NCBI RefSeq assembly: GCF_051192575.1
Contig: NZ_JBPJSQ010000003.1
Span: 440,603-504,602 of the forward strand
Direction: 5' to 3'
Origin: Aestuariimicrobium soli
Lineage (GTDB): Bacteria; Actinomycetota; Actinomycetes; Propionibacteriales; Propionibacteriaceae
DNA length: 64,000 bases
Positions 50,673-60,694 of the stretch are shown here, in pieces. The notes under the pieces were generated by a model that searched no databases, was not told the origin of the DNA, and saw only the letters and a program-made list of their open reading frames with translations. The first letter of the stretch is position 1. Every line of letters starts with the position of its first letter. The translations under genes and the position numbers were made by a program.

Positions 50673-52583
50673 GTGACTCTTCTCGAAACGGGTGCCGCCC
50701 CGGTGGCCGCAACCGGGCTGTTCAGCCTCGCCTGGCTGATGATCGCCATTCCGTTGGTGGTCGCCGGGTTCCTGCTGGTGGCCGGCAAGCTCACCGATGC
50801 CTGGGGCCACCTGCTGGCCACCCTGGCCGTGCTCGCGTCGTTCGTGATCGGGCTGGTGCTGTTCGGTGACCTGCTCGGACGAGACGCCGCCCAGCGCTCG
50901 GTCGTCTCCCACGTCTACGAGCTGTTCCACGTGGGCGCGCTGAGGTTCGACGTCAGCCTGCAGATCGACCAGCTGTCGATCCTGTTCGTGCTGCTGATCA
51001 CCGGTGTCGGGTCGCTGATCCACATCTACTCGATCGGCTACATGGCCCACGACGAGCGTCGCCGCCGGTTCTTCGCCTTCCTGAACCTGTTCATCGCCGC
51101 CATGCTGACGCTGGTGCTGGCCGACAACTACCTGCTGCTGTTCTTCGGCTGGGAGGGCGTGGGTCTGGCCTCGTACCTGCTGATCGGTTTCTGGCAGCAC
51201 AAGAACTCCGCGGCCGTGGCCGCCAAGAAGGCCTTCGTGGTCAACCGCGTCGGTGACCTCGGCATGACCATGGGCATCTTCGCGCTCCTCGCCCAGTTGG
51301 GCACGGTGAACTTCACCGAGGTCAACGAGCGTGCCGCCGGGCTGAGCCCGACGTGGGCGACCCTGATCGGCTTCCTGTTCCTGCTGGGGGCCTGCGGCAA
51401 GTCGGCCCAGGTGCCGCTGCAGTCGTGGCTGCTCGACGCCATGGAGGGCCCGACCCCGGTGTCGGCCCTGATCCACGCCGCCACGATGGTCACCGCCGGT
51501 GTCTACCTGGTCGTCCGCTCCCACGAGCTCTACGCCCAGACCGGCGCCGCCTCGCTGGCCGTCGCCATCGTCGGCACCGTCACGCTGCTGGCGGGTGCCT
51601 GGATCGGTACCAGCAAGGACGACATCAAGAAGGTGCTTGCCGGTTCGACCATGAGCCAGATCGGCTACATGATGCTGGCCGCCGGGCTCGGACCCATCGG
51701 GGCAGCGTTCGCGATCTTCCACCTGATCACGCACGGCTTCTTCAAGGCCAACATGTTCCTCGGTGCCGGTTCGGTCATGCACGGCATGAACGACGACGTC
51801 GACATGCGCCACTACGGGGCGCTGGCCAAGGCGATGCCGATCACCTTCATCACCTTCGCCATGGGCTACCTGGCGATCATCGGGTTCCCGTTCACCTCGG
51901 GCTTCTACTCCAAGGACCACATCATCGAGGCGGCGTTCGAGAAGAGCACCGTCTTCGGGGTGCTGGCCCTGCTGGGTGCCGGGGTGACCGCCTACTACAT
52001 GACCCGACTGATGATGATGACCTTCCTGGGTCAGAAGCGCTGGCGCGAGGGCGTGCACCCGCACGAGTCGCCGCTGGTGATGACCATCCCGCTGATCGTG
52101 CTGGCCGTGCTCAGCGTCGTGGCCGGTGCCCTCATGCTCGGCTGGATCACCGGCTGGCTGGCGCCCGCCACGGGTGCCCACGAGGAGCACCTGAGCGTCG
52201 TCCACTTCTCGACCATCGGTCTGGTCACCATGGCCGTCGTGGCCGTCGGAGTGGTCATCGGTTGGCTGCTGCACCGTCGCGACGTGCCCGACACCGCACC
52301 CGTCACGCGCAACCCGCTGGTGCTCGCGGGCCGCAAGGACCTCTACGGCGACGCCTTCAACGAGGCTGTGCTGATGCGCCCGGGCCAGAGCCTGGTGGCC
52401 GGGCTGGACACCTTCGACCGCGGTGTCGTCGACGGCGCCGTGACCGGCGGTGCCGGCGTCTTCGGTGGCCTGTCGAGTGCCCTGCGTCGCCTGCAGAACG
52501 GCTACGTGCGCTCGTACGGGTTGACCATGGTGCTCGGCGTGCTGCTGGTCGGTGCCGTCTTGATCGTCGGCCGGCTGGCCTGA
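50673..52583 (+). CDS. nuoL: NADH-quinone oxidoreductase subunit L
   Basis: A 636-residue antiporter-like subunit with about 16 helices, the distal proton pump. Signatures: FGWEGVGLASYLLIGFW, AKKAFVVNRVGDLGM, LDAMEGPTPVSALIHAATMVTAG (in two overlapping parts), and the broken helix near GFPFTSGFYSKD, followed by the lateral helix toward the C-terminus. GTG 50673 follows GAGGGG. It is 10 nt after nuoK. Confidence 0.96.
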   Translation: MTLLETGAAPVAATGLFSLAWLMIAIPLVVAGFLLVAGKLTDAWGHLLATLAVLASFVIGLVLFGDLLGRDAAQRSVVSHVYELFHVGALRFDVSLQIDQLSILFVLLITGVGSLIHIYSIGYMAHDERRRRFFAFLNLFIAAMLTLVLADNYLLLFFGWEGVGLASYLLIGFWQHKNSAAVAAKKAFVVNRVGDLGMTMGIFALLAQLGTVNFTEVNERAAGLSPTWATLIGFLFLLGACGKSAQVPLQSWLLDAMEGPTPVSALIHAATMVTAGVYLVVRSHELYAQTGAASLAVAIVGTVTLLAGAWIGTSKDDIKKVLAGSTMSQIGYMMLAAGLGPIGAAFAIFHLITHGFFKANMFLGAGSVMHGMNDDVDMRHYGALAKAMPITFITFAMGYLAIIGFPFTSGFYSKDHIIEAAFEKSTVFGVLALLGAGVTAYYMTRLMMMTFLGQKRWREGVHPHESPLVMTIPLIVLAVLSVVAGALMLGWITGWLAPATGAHEEHLSVVHFSTIGLVTMAVVAVGVVIGWLLHRRDVPDTAPVTRNPLVLAGRKDLYGDAFNEAVLMRPGQSLVAGLDTFDRGVVDGAVTGGAGVFGGLSSALRRLQNGYVRSYGLTMVLGVLLVGAVLIVGRLA

Positions 52584-52598
52584 GAACAGGAGTTGTGA

Positions 52599-54113
52599 AT
52601 GAATGCCCCCGTGCTCAGCCTGCTGGGCCTGCTCCCGCTCCTCGGAGCGCTCGTCACCTTCGCGCTGCGCGGACGAACCGCCAAGTTGGTCGGCTTCGTC
52701 TTCTCGCTCGCGACCCTGGTCTTCGGCGTGGTCGTCTACGTGCTCTCGCGCGGCACCGACCTCTCCGAGACCCACGTCTGGCTGTCGACCATCGGTGCCC
52801 ACTGGGCGCTGGGGTCCGACGGTCTGGCGATGGTGATGGTGCTGCTCACCGTCATCGTGGTGCCCGTCGTGCTGCTCGCCGAGTGGCACGTGGGTGATTC
52901 GGCCGACACCGGACGAACCTCCACCGGCACCTTCTTCGCCCTCGCGCTGATGCTCGAGGCCTTCGCGTTGTTCTGCTTCATGGCGACCGACGTGCTGGTC
53001 TTCTACATCTTCTTCGAGGCCACGCTGATCCCGATGTACTTCCTGATCGGTGGCTGGGGCGGGGCCCGTCGCGGCCCGGCCGCGGTGAAGTTCCTGCTCT
53101 ACTCGCTGGCCGGCGGCCTGGTGATGCTGTTCGGTGTGATCGGCGTCGGCGCCCAGGGTGCAGCGTCCGGCAAGGCGAGCTTCCTGATCAGCGATCTGGC
53201 CGCGGCCGGTATCGACACCGGCACCACCGGTCGACTGATGTTCCTGGCGTTCTTCATCGCCTTCGCGATCAAGGCCCCGATGGTTCCGGTGCACACCTGG
53301 CTGCCCGACACCGCCGAGCAGGCCAGCCCCGGGGCCTCGACCCTGCTGGTCGGCATCCTCGACAAGATCGGCACCTTCGGCATGATCCGGCTGTGCCTGA
53401 CGATCTTCCCCGAGTCGACGAAGTGGGCGACCCCGGTGGTGATCGTGCTGGCCGTGCTCTCGGTGCTCTACGGCGCGCTGATGGCGATCGGTGCCAAGGA
53501 TCTGCTGCGCCTGATCAGCTACACCTCGATCAGCCACTTCGGGTTCATGGTGCTGGGCATCTTCTGCTTCACCTCGCTGTCGCTGCAGGGCTCGATCTTC
53601 TACATGCTCAGCCACGGGTTCTCGACGGCGGCGATGTTCCTGGTGGTCGGCTTCCTGGTGAAGCGGCGCGGGTCGGCGAAGATCGCCGACTTCGGCGGCG
53701 TGCAGAAGGTGGCCCCGGTGCTCGCGGGCACCTTCCTGGTGGCGGGCCTGTCGGCCCTGTCGCTGCCGGGCACCTCCAGCTTCATCGGTGAGTTCATGGT
53801 GCTGGCGGGCTCCTGGTCCAGGCACCCGATCCAGACCGCGGTCGCCACCCTCGGCATGGTGCTGTCGGCGCTGTACATCCTGCTGGCCTACCAGCGGACG
53901 ATGACCGGCCCCGTCACGCCCCAGGTCGACCAGCACGTGACCACCGACCTCAACCTGCGCGAGAAGGCCGTGATGGCCCCGCTGATCGCGCTGCTGCTGG
54001 TGTTCGGTTTCTTCCCGAAGCCGATCATCTCCGGCCTTGACCACGTTGTGAAGGACACCATGTCTGCCGTCTCGATGACCGATCCGGCCCCGGCCGTTGA
54101 AGGGGGCAAGTGA
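52599..54113 (+). CDS. nuoM: NADH-quinone oxidoreductase subunit M
   Basis: A 504-residue antiporter-like subunit with about 14 helices. FFEATLIPMYFLIGGWGG, KAPMVPVHTWLPDTAEQAS and SYTSISHFGFMVLG carry the conserved Glu, Lys and His channel residues. ATG 52599 follows ACAGGAG by 7 nt. The stop overlaps nuoN. Confidence 0.96.
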   Translation: MNAPVLSLLGLLPLLGALVTFALRGRTAKLVGFVFSLATLVFGVVVYVLSRGTDLSETHVWLSTIGAHWALGSDGLAMVMVLLTVIVVPVVLLAEWHVGDSADTGRTSTGTFFALALMLEAFALFCFMATDVLVFYIFFEATLIPMYFLIGGWGGARRGPAAVKFLLYSLAGGLVMLFGVIGVGAQGAASGKASFLISDLAAAGIDTGTTGRLMFLAFFIAFAIKAPMVPVHTWLPDTAEQASPGASTLLVGILDKIGTFGMIRLCLTIFPESTKWATPVVIVLAVLSVLYGALMAIGAKDLLRLISYTSISHFGFMVLGIFCFTSLSLQGSIFYMLSHGFSTAAMFLVVGFLVKRRGSAKIADFGGVQKVAPVLAGTFLVAGLSALSLPGTSSFIGEFMVLAGSWSRHPIQTAVATLGMVLSALYILLAYQRTMTGPVTPQVDQHVTTDLNLREKAVMAPLIALLLVFGFFPKPIISGLDHVVKDTMSAVSMTDPAPAVEGGK

Positions 54114-55735
54114 TGAGCCTTGTGACTCTTCTGCCGCTGCAGTCGCTGCTGCCGCTCGAGGGTGAGATCACGCCCCCGAAGCTCGACTACACGGCCCTGG
54201 CGCCGCTGATCATCGTCTTCGTGGCTGCCTGCCTCGGCGTGGTCGTCGAGGGAGTGCTGCGTCGCCGCATCCGCGACGAGGCGCAGCTGATCATCGCCGG
54301 CCTCGGCCTGATCGGCGCGCTGATCTTCACCATCCAGGGCTGGAACGCCACCTTGCAGGGCATCCACGCGATGGGGTCGGTCGCCATCGACGGTCCGGCC
54401 TCGTTCGTGTGGGGGCTGCTGCTGGTGGTCGGGTTGCTCACCGTGCTGCTGATGAGCGAGCGCAAGCTCAACGGGGGAGCGATGGGCTTCGCGCCCATGG
54501 CCGCCGCCGTGCCCGGCTCGCCCGTCGAGAAGCGGGCCATCGAGCTGAAGGTCGAGCACACCGAGATCTACCCGCTGACGATGTTCGCCATCTTCGGCAT
54601 GATGCTGTTCGCCGCGTCGAACGACCTGATCACCATGTTCGTGGCGCTCGAGGTCTTCTCGCTGCCCCTCTACCTGCTGTGTGGTCTGGCGCGTCGCCGC
54701 CGTCTGCTCAGCCAGGAGGCCGCGCTGAAGTACTTCCTGCTGGGGTCGCTGTCGTCCGCGTTCTTCCTCTACGGTGCGGCGCTGCTCTACGGCTTCGCCG
54801 GCGGTTTCGAACTGCGCACCCTCGACGCCGCCATCGGCGCCAAGGGCCCGAGCTCGCTGCTGCTGCTCGCCGGTCTGGCGCTGGTGGCCGTGGGTCTGCT
54901 GTTCAAGATCGGTGTGGTGCCGTTCCACTCGTGGACCCCCGACGTCTACACCGGTGCCCCCACCCCGATCACTGGGTTCATGGCCATCGCCACCAAGGCG
55001 GCCGCCATGATCGCCCTGCTGCGCATTCTGTACGTCGGCCTCGGCTCGCTGCGCTGGCAGTGGTCGCCGCTGCTGGCGGTGCTGGCCGTGATCACCATGC
55101 TGGTGGGTTCGGTGATCGCGCTCACGCAGTCCGACATCAAGCGGCTGCTGGCCTACTCCTCGATCGCGCACGCCGGCTTCCTGCTGGTGCCGGCGGCGGC
55201 CGTGGTCACCGCCCAGACGGCGACCAACGGGGCCCTGGCCAGCTCGTCCGGTTCGATCATGTTCTACCTGGCCGCCTACGGGTTCGCCACGCTGGGCGCG
55301 TTCGCGCTGATCACCATGGTGCGCAAGGCCGGCGGCGAGTCGACCTCGCTGGCCTCGTGGGCGGGGATCGGACGACGCCACCCCGTCTTCGGTGCCTGCA
55401 TGGTGCTGTTCATGCTGTCGTTCGCGGGTATCCCGCTGACCGGCGGTTTCATGGGCAAGCTGCTCATCTTCCTGGCCGGTTGGTCGGGCGGCTACGAGTG
55501 GCTCGTGCTGGTGGCGGTGCTGATGAGCCTGGTGGCCGCGTTCTTCTACCTGAAGGTGATCGTGGTGATGTTCTTCCGCGAGCCGGGTGAGGCCGCCGAG
55601 GGAGTCACCGTCGAGAAGGCCTCCTGGCTGACCTGGTCGGTGGTCATCGCCGGCGTGGTGGGCACCCTGGTGCTCGGCCTGTGGAGCGGACCGCTGGCCG
55701 ATCTCGCCTCGCGGATGTCGGTCTTCCTGCGCTGA
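54113..55735 (+). CDS. nuoN: NADH-quinone oxidoreductase subunit N
   Basis: A 540-residue antiporter-like subunit with about 14 helices. FVALEVFSLPLYLLCGLARR, FKIGVVPFHSWTPDVYTGAP and LLAYSSIAHAGFLL are diagnostic. ATG 54113 is chosen over the adjacent GTG 54110; GGGGG lies just upstream and the ATG overlaps the nuoM stop (TGATG). It is the last complex I gene, followed by a strong hairpin. Confidence 0.95.
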   Translation: MSLVTLLPLQSLLPLEGEITPPKLDYTALAPLIIVFVAACLGVVVEGVLRRRIRDEAQLIIAGLGLIGALIFTIQGWNATLQGIHAMGSVAIDGPASFVWGLLLVVGLLTVLLMSERKLNGGAMGFAPMAAAVPGSPVEKRAIELKVEHTEIYPLTMFAIFGMMLFAASNDLITMFVALEVFSLPLYLLCGLARRRRLLSQEAALKYFLLGSLSSAFFLYGAALLYGFAGGFELRTLDAAIGAKGPSSLLLLAGLALVAVGLLFKIGVVPFHSWTPDVYTGAPTPITGFMAIATKAAAMIALLRILYVGLGSLRWQWSPLLAVLAVITMLVGSVIALTQSDIKRLLAYSSIAHAGFLLVPAAAVVTAQTATNGALASSSGSIMFYLAAYGFATLGAFALITMVRKAGGESTSLASWAGIGRRHPVFGACMVLFMLSFAGIPLTGGFMGKLLIFLAGWSGGYEWLVLVAVLMSLVAAFFYLKVIVVMFFREPGEAAEGVTVEKASWLTWSVVIAGVVGTLVLGLWSGPLADLASRMSVFLR

Positions 55736-55758
55736 GGTGAAACATCGCCTCACCGGAG

Positions 55759-55800
55759 CGCAACGGCGCCCCTGCCCGATCGGGTGGGGGCGCCGTTGCG
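55759..55800 (+). terminator. Terminator of the nuo operon
   Basis: A perfect 14-bp inverted repeat CGCAACGGCGCCCC (55759-55772 and 55787-55800) with a 14-nt loop lies 23 nt after nuoN and is followed by TTCGGG. It is the strongest terminator-like structure in the window. Confidence 0.8.
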
Positions 55801-55931
55801 TTCGGGCTGGTCCCGCGCTCGGGCTGGGGCGAGTGCCTCCCGTCGGCGGGACCCGATTCGGGCACCGGCAGCGGCACCCAGTAGGCTGAACCCGCCGCAA
55901 CGTGCGGCCCGATCGAGCCCTGGGAGAGCGC

Positions 55932-56918
55932 GTGAGCGAGCCGTCGCGAACCGATGCCGCCGAGCAGTTCGGCGAGCAGATCACCGACCGCCTCGCCGTC
56001 ATCGAGGATCGCCTGGTCGACCTCGCCGTCGCCGGCAACCCCTACGTCACCGAGGCGAGCCGCCACATCATCGCAGCGGGTGGCAAGCGGTTCAGGCCGC
56101 AGCTGGTGATCCTGGCCGCGCAGTTCGGGCAGGCCATCGACGACGAGGCCCTCGTCCGGGCGGCCTGCGTGGTCGAGCTCACCCACGTGGCCTCGCTCTA
56201 CCACGACGACGTCATGGACGCCGCCGACAAGCGCCGCGGCGCCCCCAGCGCCAACGCCCTCTACGGCAACTCCATCGCGATCCTCGTGGGCGACTACCTG
56301 TTCGCCCGCGCCTCGTCGACGGTGGCCACCCTGGGCACCGAGTACGTGGCGCTGCAGGCCGAGACCTTCGCCCGGCTCGTCCAGGGTCAGATCGCCGAGA
56401 CCCGCGGTCCGCAGCCCGGTGACGACGCGGTGGCCCACCACCTGCAGGTGATCGCCGACAAGACCGGTTCGCTGATCGCGGCCGCCGCGCGTTTCGGCGG
56501 CATGGTGTCGTCGGCCGACCCCGCCACTCTCGACCTGCTCGAGGAGTTCGGCGAGAAGATCGGCACCGTCTTCCAGCTTGCCGACGACTTGATCGACATC
56601 ACCTCGGAGCAGACGGGCAAGACGCCGGGCACCGACCTGCGCGAGGGCATCCCCACGCTGACCACGCTGCGCTTGCGCGCCCGCCGCGATCCCGCCGATG
56701 CCGACCTGATCGCCCTGATCGACGGCGACCTCAGCTCCGACGATGCCCTCGCAGACGCACTGGCGCAGTTGCGGGCACATCCGGTGCTCGCCGAGACGCG
56801 CGCCGAGGTGCGCAGGCTGGCCGAAGAGGCGCGCGCCCTGGCCATGAGGCTGCCGGCGGGAGTCGCGCGCGACGCGCTCGACCAGCTGTGTGACACGGTG
56901 GTCGAACGCGTCAACTGA
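55932..56918 (+). CDS. Long-chain polyprenyl diphosphate synthase
   Basis: GTG 55932 has GGGAG 6-10 nt upstream; 328 residues. Both Asp-rich motifs are present: LYHDDVMDAADKRRG (FARM) and QLADDLIDITSEQ (SARM), plus GGKRFRPQLV. No bulky residues lie immediately before the first motif (ELTHVAS), which fits a long-chain product such as octa- or nonaprenyl diphosphate. It probably supplies the menaquinone side chain to MenA. A TAGGCT at 55884-55889, 42 nt upstream of the start, may be its -10. Confidence 0.92.
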   Translation: MSEPSRTDAAEQFGEQITDRLAVIEDRLVDLAVAGNPYVTEASRHIIAAGGKRFRPQLVILAAQFGQAIDDEALVRAACVVELTHVASLYHDDVMDAADKRRGAPSANALYGNSIAILVGDYLFARASSTVATLGTEYVALQAETFARLVQGQIAETRGPQPGDDAVAHHLQVIADKTGSLIAAAARFGGMVSSADPATLDLLEEFGEKIGTVFQLADDLIDITSEQTGKTPGTDLREGIPTLTTLRLRARRDPADADLIALIDGDLSSDDALADALAQLRAHPVLAETRAEVRRLAEEARALAMRLPAGVARDALDQLCDTVVERVN

Positions 56919-56943
56919 GCGCTCTTCGACGCGGGAGGGACGG

Positions 56944-57147
56944 TCAGTCGACGTCGAACATCGACCGGTTGTCGTAGAAGTGCAGGACGAACCTGCAGTT
57001 CAGGCACACCTTGAGCGTCATCTTGTGGTTGGTGAAGCCCCACTTCGACTCGCTGCGGGCAACCTCGGTCTGGAACTGGGTGCCGTGACACAAGGGGCAA
57101 CGCAGTTGGACGGCCTGGAGGGGCTCCGGAGGCTGGTAGGTCGACAT
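56944..57147 (-). CDS. Small zinc-ribbon protein
   Basis: ATG 57147 has AGGAG at good spacing; 67 residues. Two Cys pairs, CPLCHGTQF and KVCLNCRF, are 29 residues apart and suit one zinc ion. The rest is a short beta-rich domain ending FYDNRSMFDVD. It is convergent with the prenyl synthase gene. Function is unknown; similar tiny zinc proteins often aid nucleic-acid or protein binding. Confidence 0.72.
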   Translation of the reverse strand: MSTYQPPEPLQAVQLRCPLCHGTQFQTEVARSESKWGFTNHKMTLKVCLNCRFVLHFYDNRSMFDVD

Positions 57148-57236
57148 GATGGGCTGCTCCTGGGGGGTGTGAGCGGGACGGGTCCATCGTGTCTGACGCA
57201 ACCGCGCCCCGCCGCCGTTCCTCCAAACATTGACGG

Positions 57237-59198
57237 TCACCAGATGGTGACCCGCTCCTCGGGGGCCAGCCACAGCTCGTCCGCCTCGGTGACGTCGAAG
57301 GCGGTGTAGAACTCGTCGACGTTGCGCACGATCTGGTTGCAGCGGAACTCCGCGGGCGAGTGCGGGTCGGTCGCGAGCCGCTGCTTGAGCGCCTCGTCGC
57401 GGATCTTCTGCTGCCAGATGGTCGAGTAGCTGAGGAAGAACCGCTGCTCACCGGTGAGGCCGTCGAGCTCGTCGACACCGTCGGGGTGGGCGAGGCGCCA
57501 CGCCTTCAGCGCGATCGAGACGCCGCCCAGGTCGCCGATGTTCTCACCGATGGTCAGCGAACCGTTCACGTGCGGGGGGTTGTCCTGGCCCACCAGCTGC
57601 TCACACACGAGGGCGTCGTACTGGGCCTTCAGTGACCCGGTGCGCTGCTCGAAGGCCGCCCGGTCGTCGTCGGTCCACCAGTCGCGCAGGCGCCCGTCGC
57701 CGTCGCAGGTCGAGCCCTGGTCGTCGAAGCCGTGACCGATCTCGTGCCCGATCACCGCGCCGATGCCGCCGTAGTTGACGGCGTCGTCGGCGTCGACGTT
57801 GAAGAACGGCGGCTGCAGGATGGCCGCCGGGAAGACGATCTCGTTGCGCAGCGGGTGGTAGTAGGCGTTGACCGTCTGCGGGGTCATCAGCCATTCCTCG
57901 CGGTCAACCGGCTTGCCGATCTTGGCGAGTTCGTGGTCGAGCTCGAACGACGCGGCGGCGGCCACGTTCGCCACCAGGTCGCCCGCGGTGACCTCGAGCG
58001 CGGAGTAGTCGCGCCACTTGGTGGGGTAGCCGATCTTCGGGGTGAACTTCGACAGCTTCGACTGCGCCTCGGCCCGCGTCTGCTCACCCATCCACTCCAG
58101 CGAGGCGATCGACTCCCGGTAGGCGGCCAGCAGGTTGGCGACCAGGTCGTCCATGCGCTCCTTGGCGGCGGGTGGGAAGTGACGCTCGACGTAGAGCTTG
58201 CCCACGGCCTCGCCCATCACGCCCTCGATCAGCCCGACCGACCGCTTCCAGCGCGGCCGCTGCTCGGGGATGCCCAACAGGGTGGTGGAGTAGAAGTCGA
58301 AGTGGGCCGTGACGAACGGCGACGACAGGTAGGGCGAGAGCGAGCTGATCGCCTTCCGGCGTGCCCAGGCGCGCCAGGCCGGCAGTTCGTCCTCGGTCAC
58401 CAGCGAGGGCAGCTGCTCGAAGAAGCTCGGCTGCTCGTTGACGACCTCGGCGACCGCGGCCGCGTCGATGGCGGCGGCGTCGAGGTAGTCCTGCCACGGC
58501 AGCGCCGAGGAGGCCGTGAATTCGTCCCACGACTGCAGGTTGTAGGCCTGCTTGAGGTCACGGGTGCGCACCTTGTCCCAGTGCAGCTTCGCGATCCTGG
58601 TCTCGAGGTCGACCACGAGGTCGGCCTGGCCCTCGGGGTCGTCCACGCCGGCCAACTCGAACGAGCGCACCACGTAGGCCCGGTACTGCTCGCGGATGCC
58701 GGCGTGCTCGTCGGCGCGGTAGTACTCCTCGTCGGGCAGCCCGAGGCCGCCCTGCCAGCAGAACACGACCGGACGATCCGGGTTACCGGGGTCGGACTCC
58801 ACTCCGAAGCCGATGGCGCCCGAGATGCCCGACCGCAGGCTCCATCCCCAGTGGCGCACGAGGTCGTCCACCGAGGCGATGGCGTCGACCCTGGCCAGCA
58901 CGGGGGCCAGTGGGGCGGTTCCCAGCTGCTCGATCGCCACTTCGTCCATGAAGGTGGCGTGCAGGGTGGCGATCTTCCAGGCCTCGCTGCCCTCGACCAG
59001 GTCGTCCTCGTCGAGACCGGTGACGATGTCGCGCACCGCTTCCTCCGACTCGTCCCGCAGCGAGGTGAACGCCCCGGCCGAGTGCTTGTCGGCGTCGATG
59101 GTGGCGGCGGCGAGCCAGCGGCCGTTGACGTGGCGGTAGAGGTCGTCCTGGGGGCGGATGGTGGGGTCGAAATCGGCAACGTTGAGCGCAGCGGTCAT
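57237..59198 (-). CDS. M13-family zinc metallopeptidase (PepO/neprilysin-like)
   Basis: From ATG 59198, 653 residues, full family length. The zinc motif is VIGHEIGHGFDDQG (about 479-492), the third ligand Glu is in GENIGDLGG, and NAYYHPLRNEIVFPAAILQPPFF is the conserved substrate-channel segment (about 440-462). No signal peptide is present, so it is cytosolic or released by lysis, and probably digests oligopeptides. TAGGCT-N7-ATG suggests a leaderless transcript; open frame further upstream has no start signal. Confidence 0.93.
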   Translation of the reverse strand: MTAALNVADFDPTIRPQDDLYRHVNGRWLAAATIDADKHSAGAFTSLRDESEEAVRDIVTGLDEDDLVEGSEAWKIATLHATFMDEVAIEQLGTAPLAPVLARVDAIASVDDLVRHWGWSLRSGISGAIGFGVESDPGNPDRPVVFCWQGGLGLPDEEYYRADEHAGIREQYRAYVVRSFELAGVDDPEGQADLVVDLETRIAKLHWDKVRTRDLKQAYNLQSWDEFTASSALPWQDYLDAAAIDAAAVAEVVNEQPSFFEQLPSLVTEDELPAWRAWARRKAISSLSPYLSSPFVTAHFDFYSTTLLGIPEQRPRWKRSVGLIEGVMGEAVGKLYVERHFPPAAKERMDDLVANLLAAYRESIASLEWMGEQTRAEAQSKLSKFTPKIGYPTKWRDYSALEVTAGDLVANVAAAASFELDHELAKIGKPVDREEWLMTPQTVNAYYHPLRNEIVFPAAILQPPFFNVDADDAVNYGGIGAVIGHEIGHGFDDQGSTCDGDGRLRDWWTDDDRAAFEQRTGSLKAQYDALVCEQLVGQDNPPHVNGSLTIGENIGDLGGVSIALKAWRLAHPDGVDELDGLTGEQRFFLSYSTIWQQKIRDEALKQRLATDPHSPAEFRCNQIVRNVDEFYTAFDVTEADELWLAPEERVTIW

Positions 59199-59205
59199 GC
59201 TCGCG

Positions 59206-59211
59206 AGCCTA
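59206..59211 (-). promoter_or_regulatory. -10 element TAGGCT, leaderless start of the M13 peptidase
   Basis: TAGGCT precedes the M13 ATG by 7 nt with no SD in between. Confidence 0.55.
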
Positions 59212-59284
59212 GCGCGCTGCGGCAGGTGGCAGCGCGGCGGTCCCCCATCCACCAGTGACCGCCACAACCCGCTCGGGCTGGGCG

Positions 59285-60634
59285 TCAGTTGATGCGCCAC
59301 TCCACGCTGATCGTCTGCGCGGTGGATCCCGTCACCGAGGCCGACACCGTCGCATTGACCGGCACCTTCTGGGCGGGGGTGACCCCGCCGTTGCGGTACT
59401 CGGTGCGCAGCCGCAGGTTGAGGTTGACGGTGGCCTGGGCGATGCTCTGGTCGCTCGCCGACAGCGCCGGATTGGCCGAACTCAGGGTCTCGCTCTCCAG
59501 GCTCCAGCGGGGCGATCCGGGCACCAGGTCGGGGGTGGCCTCCATCGAGAACGGGCAGTTGGCTGGGCTGAGCTCGTGTCGGCTCAGGCACAGCTGCAGC
59601 GAGCGCTGGGCGGCCGACAGGAAGGCCTGCTTGCCCGCCGGAGTCAGCAGGGGAGTGATCTGGTGGTCCGAGACGGAGTCGTAGTTGAGGTGCGGCACGG
59701 TCAGCGTGTCACTGGCGGGGAAGGCCAGGAACGTCAACCCCGTCGACATCACGTAGCGGCCCGGGAACAGCTCCATCGGGTTCGACCAGGCGATCGAGAC
59801 GCCGTTGACCTGCAGCGGCACGTGCTCGACGCCGGTGCTCACCGGGCGGAAGGTGACGGTCGCGTGGTCGAGCAGCCACGACCCGTTGTCCTGCTTGACC
59901 ACGCGGAAGGTCGTGTTCACCTTGTCGTTGCCCAGCTGGTAACTGGCGGGGATGAGGCTTGCGTTCTCGCTCGCCTGCGGCACCTGGATGTTGGTGATCG
60001 GGGCGACCTTCAGCGAGACGGCGTAGGCCTGCTTGGCGATCACGCGGGTCGAGCCGGTGCCCGTCGTCTGACCCAGACTGAGCGCGGTGTCGGTGTCGCC
60101 CTTGGCCAGCGCGTCGAGGTACTGGCGCACCACCTCGTCGCCGCGCAGCACCTTGGCCTTCGTCGAGGCCGAGTTCTCGGGCAGCTTCGTGGCCAGGTCG
60201 TCCTGGGTCACCCGGAAGAACCGCACGTAGACCGCGCCAGCCACCACCGCGACCAGGATGACCGCCAACGACCACGCCAGAATCGCCTTGATCGACACTC
60301 CGGCCCGCTGCCGCCGCACGGGTTCCGGCGGCGCGACGAAGCGGTTCTCGGGGGCGTGGAACCGTCCCCGCCCCGCGTGGGGGAAGGGCACGTCCTGGGC
60401 CTGCACCATCGGTGGCAGCGACCCGGGGGAGGACGATCGTCCGGTCGCCAGGTGGGTCGCCCCGGCGTCGTCGCCCGCCAGGGGCGGAGCCGGGCGCGGG
60501 CGGTAGGTCGTCCGCTCGCCCTCGTCACCCGTCGGACGCATCCCCATCGGACGAAGTACCGTGCCGTCGATCTCGTCGCCCGCGCGGGCCGGGGCCCGGG
60601 GTGGGGTCGGCTGGGACGACGGATCGGACTGCAT
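59285..60634 (-). CDS. Single-pass membrane protein with Pro-rich cytoplasmic head
   Basis: From ATG 60634, 449 residues (an in-frame GTG 18 nt upstream is possible). Residues 1-110 are Pro/Arg/Gly-rich and disordered. One transmembrane helix follows at about 115-138 (IKAILAWSLAVILVAVVAGA). The extracytoplasmic part is about 310 residues: an NTF2-like first section (GDEVVRQYLDALAKGDTDTAL) and beta-rich repeats, with a possible disulfide pair (LCLSRHELSPANCPF). I do not recognise a named family. It sits between the M13 peptidase and korB, all on minus. Confidence 0.72.
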   Translation of the reverse strand: MQSDPSSQPTPPRAPARAGDEIDGTVLRPMGMRPTGDEGERTTYRPRPAPPLAGDDAGATHLATGRSSSPGSLPPMVQAQDVPFPHAGRGRFHAPENRFVAPPEPVRRQRAGVSIKAILAWSLAVILVAVVAGAVYVRFFRVTQDDLATKLPENSASTKAKVLRGDEVVRQYLDALAKGDTDTALSLGQTTGTGSTRVIAKQAYAVSLKVAPITNIQVPQASENASLIPASYQLGNDKVNTTFRVVKQDNGSWLLDHATVTFRPVSTGVEHVPLQVNGVSIAWSNPMELFPGRYVMSTGLTFLAFPASDTLTVPHLNYDSVSDHQITPLLTPAGKQAFLSAAQRSLQLCLSRHELSPANCPFSMEATPDLVPGSPRWSLESETLSSANPALSASDQSIAQATVNLNLRLRTEYRNGGVTPAQKVPVNATVSASVTGSTAQTISVEWRIN

Positions 60635-60694
60635 GGGCCCAGCTTCTCGCACGAAGGGTCCTCGGGTGGGGGTCCTCGGGTCGGAACGGGAGGG